A stretch of 64,000 nt of DNA from Halopseudomonas sabulinigri. Its GTDB lineage: Bacteria > Pseudomonadota > Gammaproteobacteria > Pseudomonadales > Pseudomonadaceae. The translations under genes were made by a program, and so were the position numbers. Below are positions 41,521 through 50,277 of the stretch, one piece after another. The notes under the pieces are model-generated. The model was not told the origin of the DNA, ran no database searches, and worked only from the letters and a program-made list of their open reading frames with translations. Every line of letters begins with the position of its first letter. The first letter of the stretch is position 1. The stretch is taken from contig DRHT01000040.1 in the NCBI GenBank assembly GCA_011053055.1, forward strand, positions 1 through 64,000, in the 5' to 3' direction.

Positions 41521-42317
41521 CAGTTTGCATCCTTCTTCTTTAATACGTAAATATGGCAAGCACTCCCAAAAACTCTTGCCATACGACACCGCAACTCCAG
41601 GCTAACACCAGCACCCAGTGCATTTGCCATCGTGTAAAAGAGATGATTAGAATCCATATGAATGACATCAAAGTTATTATCTTCGAACTTTTTGCACCAG
41701 AAACGACGGGAGTAGTAATAAACCTCGGTAACAGTGTTGCCCCTCTCGCCGTGCTTGGGCGGAAATAGCGTCCAAAGCCATGCTTCAGCATTAGTCGGCA
41801 GGCGTGGAGCATCTTCGCAGCTGGTAGCTCGGTTTTTGAAAGTCAGCACTTTCTGTATTATGCGCCTAGCAAGCCATATATAATGAGAGGCAAGAGTCCA
41901 TGCTCTGCAAGATGGCGTTGGTATCAAATGGACACATATCCCCTCGTCCGAAAGTACCCTATAGGTTTCTTTGAGCACTTCATCTAGATGTATTACGTGC
42001 TCAAGAACATGCGAGCTGAATACAACATCGTGCGACCGATCCGGAAGTGGAATATTGATACCATCATATTCGACAATATCGAAGCATCGCACGTTTCGAT
42101 AACTACTGTTTTCCACGTCTAATGCTGAAACCGTATAGCCTAGCTCGGTCAAGCGTTGTGCCTGGACCCCTGTCCCGGCGCCTACTTCCAGTAGACTGCA
42201 TGACTCATCACCCCTTGCGCCAGCAGGCAAGTATTTTTTTGCAGCATCTAGTTCGTAAGCTCGAACAGTATCTAGAAATGCCAGATGCAACTGACGAGGT
42301 TTTGAATTATTGGTCAT
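41520..42317 (-). CDS. Class I SAM-dependent methyltransferase
   Basis: A 265-residue protein with the Methyltransf_11 fold: LLEVGAGTGVQAQRL (motif I), SALDVEN (motif II acidic), DVVFSSHVLEHVIHLDEVL and YRVLSDEGICVHLIPTP. The second half, with PPKHGERG and YYYSRRFW, is not specific. It overlaps the flippase gene by 4 bp (ATGA). In this setting it is likely to modify a sugar or lipid carrier. The substrate is unknown. Confidence 0.83.
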   Translation of the reverse strand: MTNNSKPRQLHLAFLDTVRAYELDAAKKYLPAGARGDESCSLLEVGAGTGVQAQRLTELGYTVSALDVENSSYRNVRCFDIVEYDGINIPLPDRSHDVVFSSHVLEHVIHLDEVLKETYRVLSDEGICVHLIPTPSCRAWTLASHYIWLARRIIQKVLTFKNRATSCEDAPRLPTNAEAWLWTLFPPKHGERGNTVTEVYYYSRRFWCKKFEDNNFDVIHMDSNHLFYTMANALGAGVSLELRCRMARVFGSACHIYVLKKKDAN

Positions 42318-43570
42318 CTTGGTCTGGTCCCGCCCTCGGCTTTACTAGAAGAAGCTGAAATTATGCTTATTAGAAATACCGACCCAGCCGCAAGAATCCA
42401 TTCGGCATAGATAATCGAAATAGCCAATCCTTGGCTTCCGTGAGAGCGAACAAATAAAAGCGCTAGCACGACGATAACCAGCCAACCAGACAATTCCAGA
42501 AAAATCCGCACCCATGGACGCTCAAGAGTGGTGAGCACATTCGTAGCGGCTGCACGTACGCTAATCGCTGGAACAGCATAGGCCAGTAAGCTGATAAGAT
42601 TACCGACGCCTGAATACGCCTCACCCAGCAAGGCCTCGACCCACGGGGAGGCAAGTGCTATGAAAACTGCAGCAAGAAGACCGTATATACCTGCAAACGT
42701 GAATAGCCAATATTGAAGAGACCTACCTGTCACCGCCCCCTCCCTGAACAGTCGAGGCATCGCGGCAAGCATCATTGCTATAACCGGTAGCACGAGAGAG
42801 CCTACTACCCTCGATGCGACAGAGTAAACCCCCGCTATGCCCAAAGGTAGCAGACGTATAGCAAGCATCTTGTCTAGCTCTGCGACTCCATGCGCACTTG
42901 CGTTCATCACTGCATAACCTGCCAGCCCCCTCCACTCATGGCTCCGTGCTACCCGCCAACGGGATGGCTGACGCCACACGACCGGCGCGAGCCAAAACAC
43001 ATAACCAAGCGGCAGCATGACAGCAATCAAGTGTCCTAGGGCATACCAAATTAGCTGATTATCAGGTGCGCAGGCGGCAACGACCAGAACCGCTAGCAGA
43101 CGCAAGCACAGCGGTAAAATTAAAAGAATCTGCGAGCGCGCAACTTGCCCTTGGCCATGTCGCTCCATAACAGCGATAACCAGGAATGGTTGGAGCAGTA
43201 CGTCCGCACTCCCAATGCAAAGAATGACCCAATGCGCGCCATCAGGTATTTGCAACACAACCGGAGAAATAAAAATGTAGATGAGCAGCAAGATTGACCC
43301 GCAAATGGTTGTGGTACCCAAAGCAAGACGAAGAGCTCCGCCGGCATAAAGCGAAGTACGAGAAACATCACGCAGCAGGGTTAAATGGGTTCCGAAATTA
43401 GCCAGTGTCCCCAGCAGTACAGCCATGGCACCAAGCCCTGCATAAAGCCCAAACCCATCCGGCCCAAGGATTGTTGCCAGAAGTAAAAGCGTGCTTGCCT
43501 GCACAATCAGACGCATCCCCAGAACAAAACTGGTGCGGATAGTACCGACGGCGATGGGGCCTTTAAACAT
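42314..43570 (-). CDS. Wzx-type polysaccharide/oligosaccharide flippase
   Basis: A 418-residue membrane protein with about 12 hydrophobic segments and the PST/MOP start pattern GTIRTSFVLGMRLIVQASTLLLL followed by GLYAGLGAMAVLLGTLANFG. Wzx proteins carry undecaprenyl-linked glycans across the inner membrane. It begins the closely overlapped five-gene minus-strand run that ends at 38416. A 161-bp gap without a gene separates it from the GT2 gene upstream. The lack of a nearby wzy suggests single-unit transfer or a polymerase elsewhere. Confidence 0.86.
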   Translation of the reverse strand: MFKGPIAVGTIRTSFVLGMRLIVQASTLLLLATILGPDGFGLYAGLGAMAVLLGTLANFGTHLTLLRDVSRTSLYAGGALRLALGTTTICGSILLLIYIFISPVVLQIPDGAHWVILCIGSADVLLQPFLVIAVMERHGQGQVARSQILLILPLCLRLLAVLVVAACAPDNQLIWYALGHLIAVMLPLGYVFWLAPVVWRQPSRWRVARSHEWRGLAGYAVMNASAHGVAELDKMLAIRLLPLGIAGVYSVASRVVGSLVLPVIAMMLAAMPRLFREGAVTGRSLQYWLFTFAGIYGLLAAVFIALASPWVEALLGEAYSGVGNLISLLAYAVPAISVRAAATNVLTTLERPWVRIFLELSGWLVIVVLALLFVRSHGSQGLAISIIYAEWILAAGSVFLISIISASSSKAEGGTRPR

Positions 43571-43731
43571 GCTTAGTCTTCTACTATAAGGTAGCTGCCC
43601 GATTGAGGGGCGGCTTTGAACTCATTAACTCCCGGCTCAGGTCAGGTTCAGAGCCAGCGCACAATGGTTCTTTGGTCAATCTGTGAGTGATGGACGGCTA
43701 TTGTCCTTGCACTGTGGCCAATCCGCCCTCG

Positions 43732-44583
43732 CTATTCACTGTCCTTATACATCAGCGCCGTAATCTGCTCCGAGATTAACCCCATTAAAAATATCATCAC
43801 ACCACCGGTGTATAGCAACGCGCTCATATTGGTAAAGCGCCCTTCCGTGCTAAGAGTATAACCATACCAGAGCGATGCCAGAGCGAATGCTGCGGCGCCA
43901 ACCGGCGCAAATAACTTGAGGGGAGAATAGAGGGTGCCGATTTTGAAAATGATCAGAAGAAACCGCATACCGTCCTGCAGCGGCTTAATGTGGCTTTTTC
44001 CGACGCGCTGAGCAGCGTGAATGGGCTCGTAAACTACAGAGTACCCAGCCCGAAAGAATGCCATGGTACTGGTAGTAGGATAGGAGAAACCATTGGGTAG
44101 CAAATAGAGGAACTTCCTAAACTTGTTTGTACGTACTGCGCGGAAGCCCGAGGTCAGGTCCGCTATGGGATGACCTGTCATGTAGGTAGCCAGTTTATTA
44201 TAAAAACCGTTTGCTAGGCCGCGGCCGATGCTGGCTTGGGAACCGGTCTGACGCGCCCCAACGACCATGTCATGCCCCTCGTAAAGCCTCTGAAGCAATC
44301 GCGAAATATCTGCTGGGTCATGCTGACCGTCGGCATCCATGAATACTATGATCTCTCCTGTAGCAGCTCTCGCGCCAGTTTTAATGGCCGCACCGTTGCC
44401 CATGCTGTAAGCATGATCTACTACCGTTGCCCCGGCTGACTCTGCCACTTCAGCAGTATTATCGGTCGAACCATCGTTGACCACGATCACCTCGGCTTCA
44501 GGTAATAGCCTGACAATACCTAGCACAGTGCTACCGATGGCAGCGGATTCATTTTTTGCAGGGAGTACAATACTGATATTCAT
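43732..44583 (-). CDS. GT2 glycosyltransferase (GtrB/DPM1-like)
   Basis: A 283-residue GT-A enzyme: SIVLPAKNESAAIG, VIVVNDGSTDNT, catalytic DxD in FMDADGQHDP, and YSMGNGAAIKTG. Two C-terminal membrane helices (about 215-238 and 250-275) make it GtrB- or dolichol-phosphate-mannose-synthase-like: such proteins put one sugar on a polyprenyl phosphate. The product is the kind of donor that GT-C enzymes use, and a GT-C gene overlaps it directly upstream (ATGA). The sugar is unknown. It does not look like an initiating hexose-1-phosphate transferase. Confidence 0.87.
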   Translation of the reverse strand: MNISIVLPAKNESAAIGSTVLGIVRLLPEAEVIVVNDGSTDNTAEVAESAGATVVDHAYSMGNGAAIKTGARAATGEIIVFMDADGQHDPADISRLLQRLYEGHDMVVGARQTGSQASIGRGLANGFYNKLATYMTGHPIADLTSGFRAVRTNKFRKFLYLLPNGFSYPTTSTMAFFRAGYSVVYEPIHAAQRVGKSHIKPLQDGMRFLLIIFKIGTLYSPLKLFAPVGAAAFALASLWYGYTLSTEGRFTNMSALLYTGGVMIFLMGLISEQITALMYKDSE

Positions 44584-46499
44584 AGATCTTCCGTGACAAT
44601 ATTATTGGGTTCTGTAGCCTTTTTTAAGACACCTTCAAGATAACTGATCTCCTGTTCATAAGAGTTGCGTGAGCGCTTCAGAGTGCTTGACTCTTGCTGG
44701 TTGAGGATTCCAGAAGCTTGCTCCAGTAAAACTAAGGCTTCTTCCGGGTAACCGGCAGAGCCCATTTCTGCAACCATAGCTAGCGCCGCATCCGTTTCGT
44801 TATATCTACTCATAGCCAGACTATAAAGCTCGTTAGCCAGCAACGGCTCTTGGAGATGTAAATATAGCCGGGCTCGAAGGTATGCAGTCAAGCGGATAAA
44901 TAGAGGGAATTGACTGTATTTAGGACTAGCCTCCATTGTACTTAGCAACTGCAGAGTGTAATGAGCATATTCTGTCGAATCACTTTCCAACACAGTTTCA
45001 ACTATAGTACGGACCCCTACCACAGTTTGCGCGTCGAATTGTTGATTTTTGAGACGCTCTCCGGCTAAAGAAAAATCTTGTTCTTCCGCTACACTCCCGT
45101 AAATTTTTTGTAATAAAAGGCGAATAGTCAACAGAGAGCTATCAGACAGACGTTCGCTTTCTAATTCCATATACTCGTTAGCTTTTTCGTACTTTTTGTT
45201 ATCTATATAATAAGCAGCCAAACTATTGATGGCACGCGGTGACTCAGTTGCAGACTGTGCCCAATATAGCTTGAGCCTGTCGCTATCCCCCCACAAACCA
45301 GCGCGCAACCAAGTCATGGAAGCGAGAACTGCGAGCACAGCGACTAACAAGACAGGCAATAATTTGAAGCGCTTACACAAGATAACGCAGTAATAGACCA
45401 AAGGTAAAAAAAGGAAAAGAGCCGCGAGATAGTTCCTATGCTCAAAATACAGCTCTAGCCCTAGAACCGTAGACTCCATAGTATGAGCCGCAAAAAAAAA
45501 CAATATCGAAAGAGTGACGATCGGCGCTTTTCTGCGAATTATAAAGGCACCTAAAAAGAGAAAAAGCAAAGTCAGAAAACAGAAAAAAGTACTGAACGGA
45601 TCAAATAGACTCTTGGAAATCACATAACCATCTTGGTATAAACCATTACCTTCAATCCGAGGCACAAAAAGATTCAACAAGTAGTCGAAAACTATACGTA
45701 ATTCAGTCAACAAGCGCTCCACCATGTTGAAGTTACGATTAGACCATGGTGCGTCCGCGAAAGTAATATAACGAGATAAGGCTACCGCAATGGCAACAGA
45801 AGGTAGCCAGAGAAACAGCACACGCCACTTCCAAGAGGGCTTCCCTGTTGAAGGTAGGCAGAATTCAATAACTAATATAAGCAACGGCAACAAAGCGCCG
45901 TTCTCCTTGCTGAAGGTCGCAAGAACAGTACACACACACACTGCAAGTGACATCAAGATATAAGCGCGCATGGGATGCAGCATCAGCCGCAAACGTGCAT
46001 ATAAATACAAAACAATACCCGCCAGACTGAAAAAGGTAGCTAGCTGGGCCATACGCTGCACTACATATAGAGTGGTAGATACCATATAGGGATGCAGCAA
46101 CCAAATTGCGCAGGCGAAAACGGCTATCCAGCGAGCGTCATTTTCGCTGACAGTCTTCATATTGCGCAATAGCAGCAAAATTGACCAACATAAAAGCAAA
46201 CCGCATAAGACATGGATATACAGATTAGTTTTTTTGAACCAAGGAGCGTAGCTTGGCCACGTATTATCGTCTAGCAAAAAACTCATTAGCGATATGGGCC
46301 GGCCGGTCGGTCCTGACCACCCATGAAAAACATAACTATTAAAGGTTTCGGCGTCGATAACTCCACCATAAACCCCCAAATCCTTTAAGTTCGAGTAATC
46401 ATCGAATAAAAAGCCTCCCGCCACTCCTGGCCAGTAACAAAGAAATGTTACTAATACGACAGCAAACAGAAAAATGCAGGCTTTGATTTGGCGAATCAT
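44580..46499 (-). CDS. GT-C membrane glycosyltransferase with helical-repeat tail, candidate pilin glycosyltransferase
   Basis: A 639-residue protein. Residues 1-420 have about 11-13 membrane segments, and the first periplasmic loop carries FLFDDYSNL with adjacent Asp33-Asp34, the acidic pair expected for lipid-phosphate-sugar-dependent GT-C enzymes. Residues about 425-639 are a soluble, helix-rich TPR-like tail. It lies directly behind pilA, where P. aeruginosa carries its pilin glycosyltransferases (TfpO or TfpW, strain-dependent), and in front of a GtrB-like gene. Pilin glycosylation is therefore the leading idea, from context, not from close sequence match. Its DNA is visibly more AT-rich than its neighbours, suggesting horizontal exchange. 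Confidence 0.72.
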   Translation of the reverse strand: MIRQIKACIFLFAVVLVTFLCYWPGVAGGFLFDDYSNLKDLGVYGGVIDAETFNSYVFHGWSGPTGRPISLMSFLLDDNTWPSYAPWFKKTNLYIHVLCGLLLCWSILLLLRNMKTVSENDARWIAVFACAIWLLHPYMVSTTLYVVQRMAQLATFFSLAGIVLYLYARLRLMLHPMRAYILMSLAVCVCTVLATFSKENGALLPLLILVIEFCLPSTGKPSWKWRVLFLWLPSVAIAVALSRYITFADAPWSNRNFNMVERLLTELRIVFDYLLNLFVPRIEGNGLYQDGYVISKSLFDPFSTFFCFLTLLFLFLGAFIIRRKAPIVTLSILFFFAAHTMESTVLGLELYFEHRNYLAALFLFLPLVYYCVILCKRFKLLPVLLVAVLAVLASMTWLRAGLWGDSDRLKLYWAQSATESPRAINSLAAYYIDNKKYEKANEYMELESERLSDSSLLTIRLLLQKIYGSVAEEQDFSLAGERLKNQQFDAQTVVGVRTIVETVLESDSTEYAHYTLQLLSTMEASPKYSQFPLFIRLTAYLRARLYLHLQEPLLANELYSLAMSRYNETDAALAMVAEMGSAGYPEEALVLLEQASGILNQQESSTLKRSRNSYEQEISYLEGVLKKATEPNNIVTEDL

Positions 46500-46522
46500 A
46501 TACTCTCATGCACAAGGGGAGT

Positions 46523-46558
46523 AAAAAAAGCGCCCACCTCGGGAGAGTGTGAGCGCTC
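46523..46558 (-). terminator. Rho-independent terminator between pilA and the GT-C gene
   Basis: On the minus strand AGCGCTCAC pairs with GTGGGCGCT (one mismatch) around a 10-nt loop that itself contains CTC/GAG, followed by seven T. It lies 25 bp after the pilA stop codon and 24 bp before the GT-C start. It would stop most pilA transcripts and let few continue into the glycosyltransferase. Confidence 0.88.
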
Positions 46559-46582
46559 TATCGAACATCGCTACTAACTAAA

Positions 46583-47008
46583 TCAGCGGCAATTAGATGG
46601 AAGGAACTTTGTATTTACATCCGACCCAGATGCGCCGCAGATCCACGTTATTGAACCACCGGCTGTAATGGGGCTCAACACTAACTTCTTGCCTGACTCA
46701 ACTTTATCGTTATACGTAATTTCAATTTTACCAGTTGCTGCATCAACGCTAGTAACTGCATTACCTGTAATAGTAGTACTCGTCGCTAATCCTGCACTTG
46801 CATTATTAGTAGGGAAATGTCCTTCAGATGAGTAAAATTCAGTAACTGAAGCTTTAGCTCCAGCTGCCAGACCTAGGCCCTCCGCGACGTGCGAGCGCTT
46901 GGTGTAATCTTGGTAAGCTGGCAGCGCAATCGCCGCCAGAATGCCAATGATCGCAACCACGATCATCAATTCGATGAGGGTAAAACCTTTTTGCATTTGA
47001 GCCTTCAT
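46583..47008 (-). CDS. pilA: Type IV major pilin PilA
   Basis: Structural subunit of the type IVa pilus. 141 residues. The leader MKAQMQKG is cut by PilD before Phe9, and the fifth mature residue is Glu13, as required for assembly; residues 9-30 form the hydrophobic spine. The C-terminal D-loop is bounded by Cys124 and Cys140 (WICGASG ... PSNCR). The protein does not end in Ser, unlike the P. aeruginosa pilins modified at a C-terminal Ser. AAGGAG lies 7 bp before ATG 47008. A sigma-54 promoter and an upstream dyad explain its control, and it is divergent from pilB. Confidence 0.96.
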   Translation of the reverse strand: MKAQMQKGFTLIELMIVVAIIGILAAIALPAYQDYTKRSHVAEGLGLAAGAKASVTEFYSSEGHFPTNNASAGLATSTTITGNAVTSVDAATGKIEITYNDKVESGKKLVLSPITAGGSITWICGASGSDVNTKFLPSNCR

Positions 47009-47054
47009 GTAATTCTCCTTGATTGTGAGATAGCCCTTGGGCTAACAAGCAGGA

Positions 47055-47070
47055 TGCAAATTTCGGACCA
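47055..47070 (-). promoter_or_regulatory. Sigma-54 (RpoN) promoter of pilA
   Basis: On the minus strand the sequence TGGTCCGAAATTTGCA matches the -24/-12 pattern TGGCAC-N5-TTGCA with exact spacing. The start of transcription would be near 47044, about 36 nt before the pilA ATG. PilR, encoded at 3222, is the expected activator. Confidence 0.85.
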
Positions 47071-47152
47071 GAACCCTGACTACATTAAACCGCCCCCGCC
47101 TCCCCATAAAGGTAACGTTTCAGAATAGAAGTCTTCTCTTTCGGGTCCACTT

Positions 47153-47169
47153 GTGACATTTTTTGTCAC
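47153..47169 (-). promoter_or_regulatory. Probable PilR-binding dyad upstream of pilA
   Basis: GTGACA-N5-TGTCAC, a perfect 6-bp inverted repeat centred about 117 bp upstream of the predicted pilA start site. In P. aeruginosa PilR binds TGTC-containing sites upstream of pilA at a similar distance (recalled knowledge). The binding itself is inferred. Confidence 0.55.
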
Positions 47170-47306
47170 CCTCATCCCTCCTCCCCCACATCCATCCATC
47201 CAACTCAAGATACAAGCGCGTTATTTGACTATCCCGTGCAACCCCACCGCCTCCTATACTATAGTGCCGTTAAATTCGTATTTTGCTTCTAGAGATTACA
47301 AACCCG

Positions 47307-49007
47307 ATGGAAAATCCTACCCTCTCTGGACTGGCCAGACGCATCGTGCAAGATCAATTGCTTGATGCCATAACCGCAGAGAAAGCCACTCAACAAGCTA
47401 GCCAAGATAAGATCCCACTTATCACTCACTTAGTACAAAAAAAACTGGTAAGTGCTCGCGATCTCGCAATGGTCTGCGCAGAGGAATTCGGTTATCCGTA
47501 CTTTGATCTCTCAGCTGTCGATAAAGACGTTCAACCTCAGGACCTAGTCAGCGAAAAGCTGATTCGCCAGCATAACGTTCTCCCTTTATTCAAACGCGGT
47601 TCTCGCCTTTATCTCGCCATCTCAGACCCAACCAACCAGCAAGCGCTAAGCGATATCCAGTTCAATACCGGATTGATGACGGATGCCGTTATCGTCGAAG
47701 ACGACAAGCTCCATATCGCGATCGAAAAATTCCTCGACAGTCCCACTGGTGGGTTGGGCGACATGGCTGACGCAGATCTCGATGATCTGGATGTTCAGGC
47801 AGTTACTGACGATGAAAAGAAGGATATGGGAGGCGATACCGACGACGCCCCCATCGTGCGCTTCGTCAACAAGATGCTCTTGGATGCTGTACGCATGGGC
47901 TCTTCAGACCTGCATTTTGAGCCATATGAAAAAACTTACCGTGTGCGTTTCCGCACGGACGGTATTTTGCATGAAACCGCCAGACCACCCCAACAGCTTG
48001 GCGTTCGCATTGCTGCGCGCTTAAAGGTAATGTCATCCATGGATATGGCCGAGCGCCGTAAGCCGCAGGATGGCCGCATCAAACTGAAAATATCTAAAAA
48101 CAAGTCTATCGACTTTCGGGTAAATACATTGCCCACCCTGTGGGGTGAGAAAGTGGTGCTGCGTATCCTTGACTCAGAAAGTGCCAAGATGGGTATCGAT
48201 GCACTAGGCTACGAAGAAGATCAGAAGAAAATGTTTATGGCTGCCTTAGAAAGACCCCAAGGCATGATTTTGGTGACTGGCCCCACCGGCTCAGGTAAAA
48301 CGGTTTCTCTTTATACCGGTCTAAATATTTTGAACACTGTGGAACGTAATATCTCTACAGCGGAAGACCCCGTCGAGATCAATCTTGAAGGCATCAACCA
48401 GGTCAACGTTAACCCAAAACAGGGCCTTGATTTCGCCAAAGCGCTACGCGCCTTCTTGCGGCAGGATCCAGACATTATCATGGTCGGCGAGATTCGCGAC
48501 TTAGAAACCGCAGAGATTGCTATTAAGGCCGCTCAGACGGGTCACATGGTAATGTCGACGTTACACACCAACAGTGCAGCTGAGACGCTTACGCGCTTGC
48601 GAAACATGGGCGTACCCTCTTTTAACATCGCCACTTCGGTCAACCTGATTATCGCCCAGCGCTTGGCCCGAAGGCTTTGTAAAATCTGCAAAGAACCTAT
48701 TGAAGTGCCGAAGGAAACACTACAAGAAGAAGGCTTTAGTGAGGAGAAAATCGCCGAAGGGATTACAATTTTTGGCCCTGTGGGTTGCGAAAATTGTAAA
48801 GATGGTTATAAAGGACGTGTTGGTATCTACGAAGTCGTCAAAATCACTCCTGCAATGCAGCGCATTATCATGGAAGACGGCAACTCTATTCAGATTTCCG
48901 ATGTAGCCCAGAGCGAGGGCTTTAGAAGCTTGCGTCAGTCCGCCCTTATGAAAGCAATAGAGGGCGTCACCAGCCTGGCGGAAGTTAACCGAGTGACAAA
49001 GGATTAA
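47307..49007 (+). CDS. pilB: Type IV pilus assembly ATPase PilB
   Basis: Hexameric motor that powers pilus extension. From ATG 47307 (begins MENPTLSGLARR, matching the PilB start) it has 566 residues. An N-terminal GspE/MshEN domain (1-150) is followed by the secretion ATPase with Walker A GPTGSGKT (about 325-332), an Asp box STAEDPVEI, Walker B-type DIIMVGEIRDLETAEIA and the His box STLHTNSA. Four zinc cysteines stand in CKIC ... CENC. The ribosome site is weak. The gene begins the pilB-pilC-pilD-coaE-yacG run and is divergent from pilA across about 300 bp. Confidence 0.97.
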   Translation: MENPTLSGLARRIVQDQLLDAITAEKATQQASQDKIPLITHLVQKKLVSARDLAMVCAEEFGYPYFDLSAVDKDVQPQDLVSEKLIRQHNVLPLFKRGSRLYLAISDPTNQQALSDIQFNTGLMTDAVIVEDDKLHIAIEKFLDSPTGGLGDMADADLDDLDVQAVTDDEKKDMGGDTDDAPIVRFVNKMLLDAVRMGSSDLHFEPYEKTYRVRFRTDGILHETARPPQQLGVRIAARLKVMSSMDMAERRKPQDGRIKLKISKNKSIDFRVNTLPTLWGEKVVLRILDSESAKMGIDALGYEEDQKKMFMAALERPQGMILVTGPTGSGKTVSLYTGLNILNTVERNISTAEDPVEINLEGINQVNVNPKQGLDFAKALRAFLRQDPDIIMVGEIRDLETAEIAIKAAQTGHMVMSTLHTNSAAETLTRLRNMGVPSFNIATSVNLIIAQRLARRLCKICKEPIEVPKETLQEEGFSEEKIAEGITIFGPVGCENCKDGYKGRVGIYEVVKITPAMQRIIMEDGNSIQISDVAQSEGFRSLRQSALMKAIEGVTSLAEVNRVTKD

Positions 49008-49010
49008 GTC

Positions 49011-50273
49011 ATGGCGCAACAAGCAGCACTAAAAAAGAACCCTGCCGCTGCCAAAAAAAAGGCCAAGGAAGTGAAGTTTTACCCCTTCAAATGGGAGGGT
49101 AAAGACCGAAAAGGCACTATAATTACGGGCGAAATTCAAGGATCGAATGCCGCGCTGGTTAAAAACCAGCTACGAAAGCAAGGAATCCTTGTCACCAAAA
49201 TTAATAAAAAATCAACGCTTTTCAGTAAACGTGCTAAGAAGATAAAACCCTTAGATATCGCTTTTTTTACGCGGCAGCTAGCCACTATGATGGAGTCTGG
49301 CGTACCCATCATTCAAGCTTTTGAAATTATTGCTGAAGGCTCAGAAAACCCCAATATGGCCAAATTGGTCAATGAGGTGAAAATTGACGTTGCCGCGGGC
49401 AACACCTTGGCGGACTCCCTTCGTCAGCATCCTCAATATTTTGACGACCTGTTCTGTAATTTGGTCGAATCTGGGGAGCAATCCGGTCGACTAGAGTCGC
49501 TATTGGACCGCATAGCGACTTACAAAGAAAAAACAGAGGCTCTAAAAGCAAAGATCAGGAAAGCGATGACATATCCTGTCTCCGTAGTAATTGTGGCGAT
49601 CATAGTCACCGCAATTATGCTGCTGAAGGTAGTGCCTAGTTTCCAGGAGGTATTCGCTAACTTTGGAGCAGAGTTACCAGGTTTCACACTTTTTGTCATC
49701 GGCCTATCCGAATGGTTACAGGCTTGGTGGTTCATCGTTCTCATAGCCATTATTGCGGGCGGCTATGTTTACGGCAGGGCCCACGTGAAGTCTAAGAAGC
49801 TGCGGGACGCGGAAGACCGCGCCCTACTCAAAGCACCAGTCGTTGGCAAGATTATTTACGAGGCAGCTGTCGCTCGTTTTGCACGCACACTTTCAACAAC
49901 CTTTGCTGCGGGCGTACCACTGGTAGAGGCTCTGGATTCAGTCGCTGGCGCCTCCGGCAACGTAGTGTTCTACAACGCGGTAATGAAGATAAAGGAAGAT
50001 GTATCTGCTGGTTCACAACTCAACTTCTCAATGCGCACAACCAACGTGTTCCCGTCTTTAGCTGTGCAAATGGCAGGGATCGGGGAAGAGTCGGGCAACC
50101 TCGATGGCATGCTTGAAAAAGTTGCCGATTACTACGAAGCAGAAGTCGACAACAAGGTAGACAACCTTACTACTTTGCTTGAGCCTTTGATTATGTGCGT
50201 TCTGGGCGTATTGGTAGGCGGTTTAATCATTGCTATGTACCTCCCGATCTTCCAGCTTGGGGCCGTCGTCTAA
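49011..50273 (+). CDS. pilC: Type IV pilus inner-membrane platform protein PilC
   Basis: Polytopic protein that couples PilB/PilT to pilin insertion. Its 420 residues have two GspF domains: first FFTRQLATMMESGVPIIQAF with LADSLRQHPQYFDDLF, second FARTLSTTFAAGVPLVEALD with VFPSLAVQMAGIGEESGNLD. Three membrane segments lie at about 180-205, 228-255 and 388-415. The N-terminus is lysine- and alanine-rich (residues 1-25). It starts three bases after the pilB stop codon. Confidence 0.96.
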   Translation: MAQQAALKKNPAAAKKKAKEVKFYPFKWEGKDRKGTIITGEIQGSNAALVKNQLRKQGILVTKINKKSTLFSKRAKKIKPLDIAFFTRQLATMMESGVPIIQAFEIIAEGSENPNMAKLVNEVKIDVAAGNTLADSLRQHPQYFDDLFCNLVESGEQSGRLESLLDRIATYKEKTEALKAKIRKAMTYPVSVVIVAIIVTAIMLLKVVPSFQEVFANFGAELPGFTLFVIGLSEWLQAWWFIVLIAIIAGGYVYGRAHVKSKKLRDAEDRALLKAPVVGKIIYEAAVARFARTLSTTFAAGVPLVEALDSVAGASGNVVFYNAVMKIKEDVSAGSQLNFSMRTTNVFPSLAVQMAGIGEESGNLDGMLEKVADYYEAEVDNKVDNLTTLLEPLIMCVLGVLVGGLIIAMYLPIFQLGAVV

Positions 50274-50277
50274 TCCC

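Noticed and set aside
41520-41589. Extended FkbM start at 41589
   Set aside because: It lies within the upstream methyltransferase gene, while ATG 41520 has a good ribosome site and the stop/start overlap seen throughout the operon.
47225-47260. TTGACT and TATACT as a pilB promoter
   Set aside because: The spacer is 24 bp, too long for a sigma-70 promoter. A -10-like TATACT alone is weak evidence.
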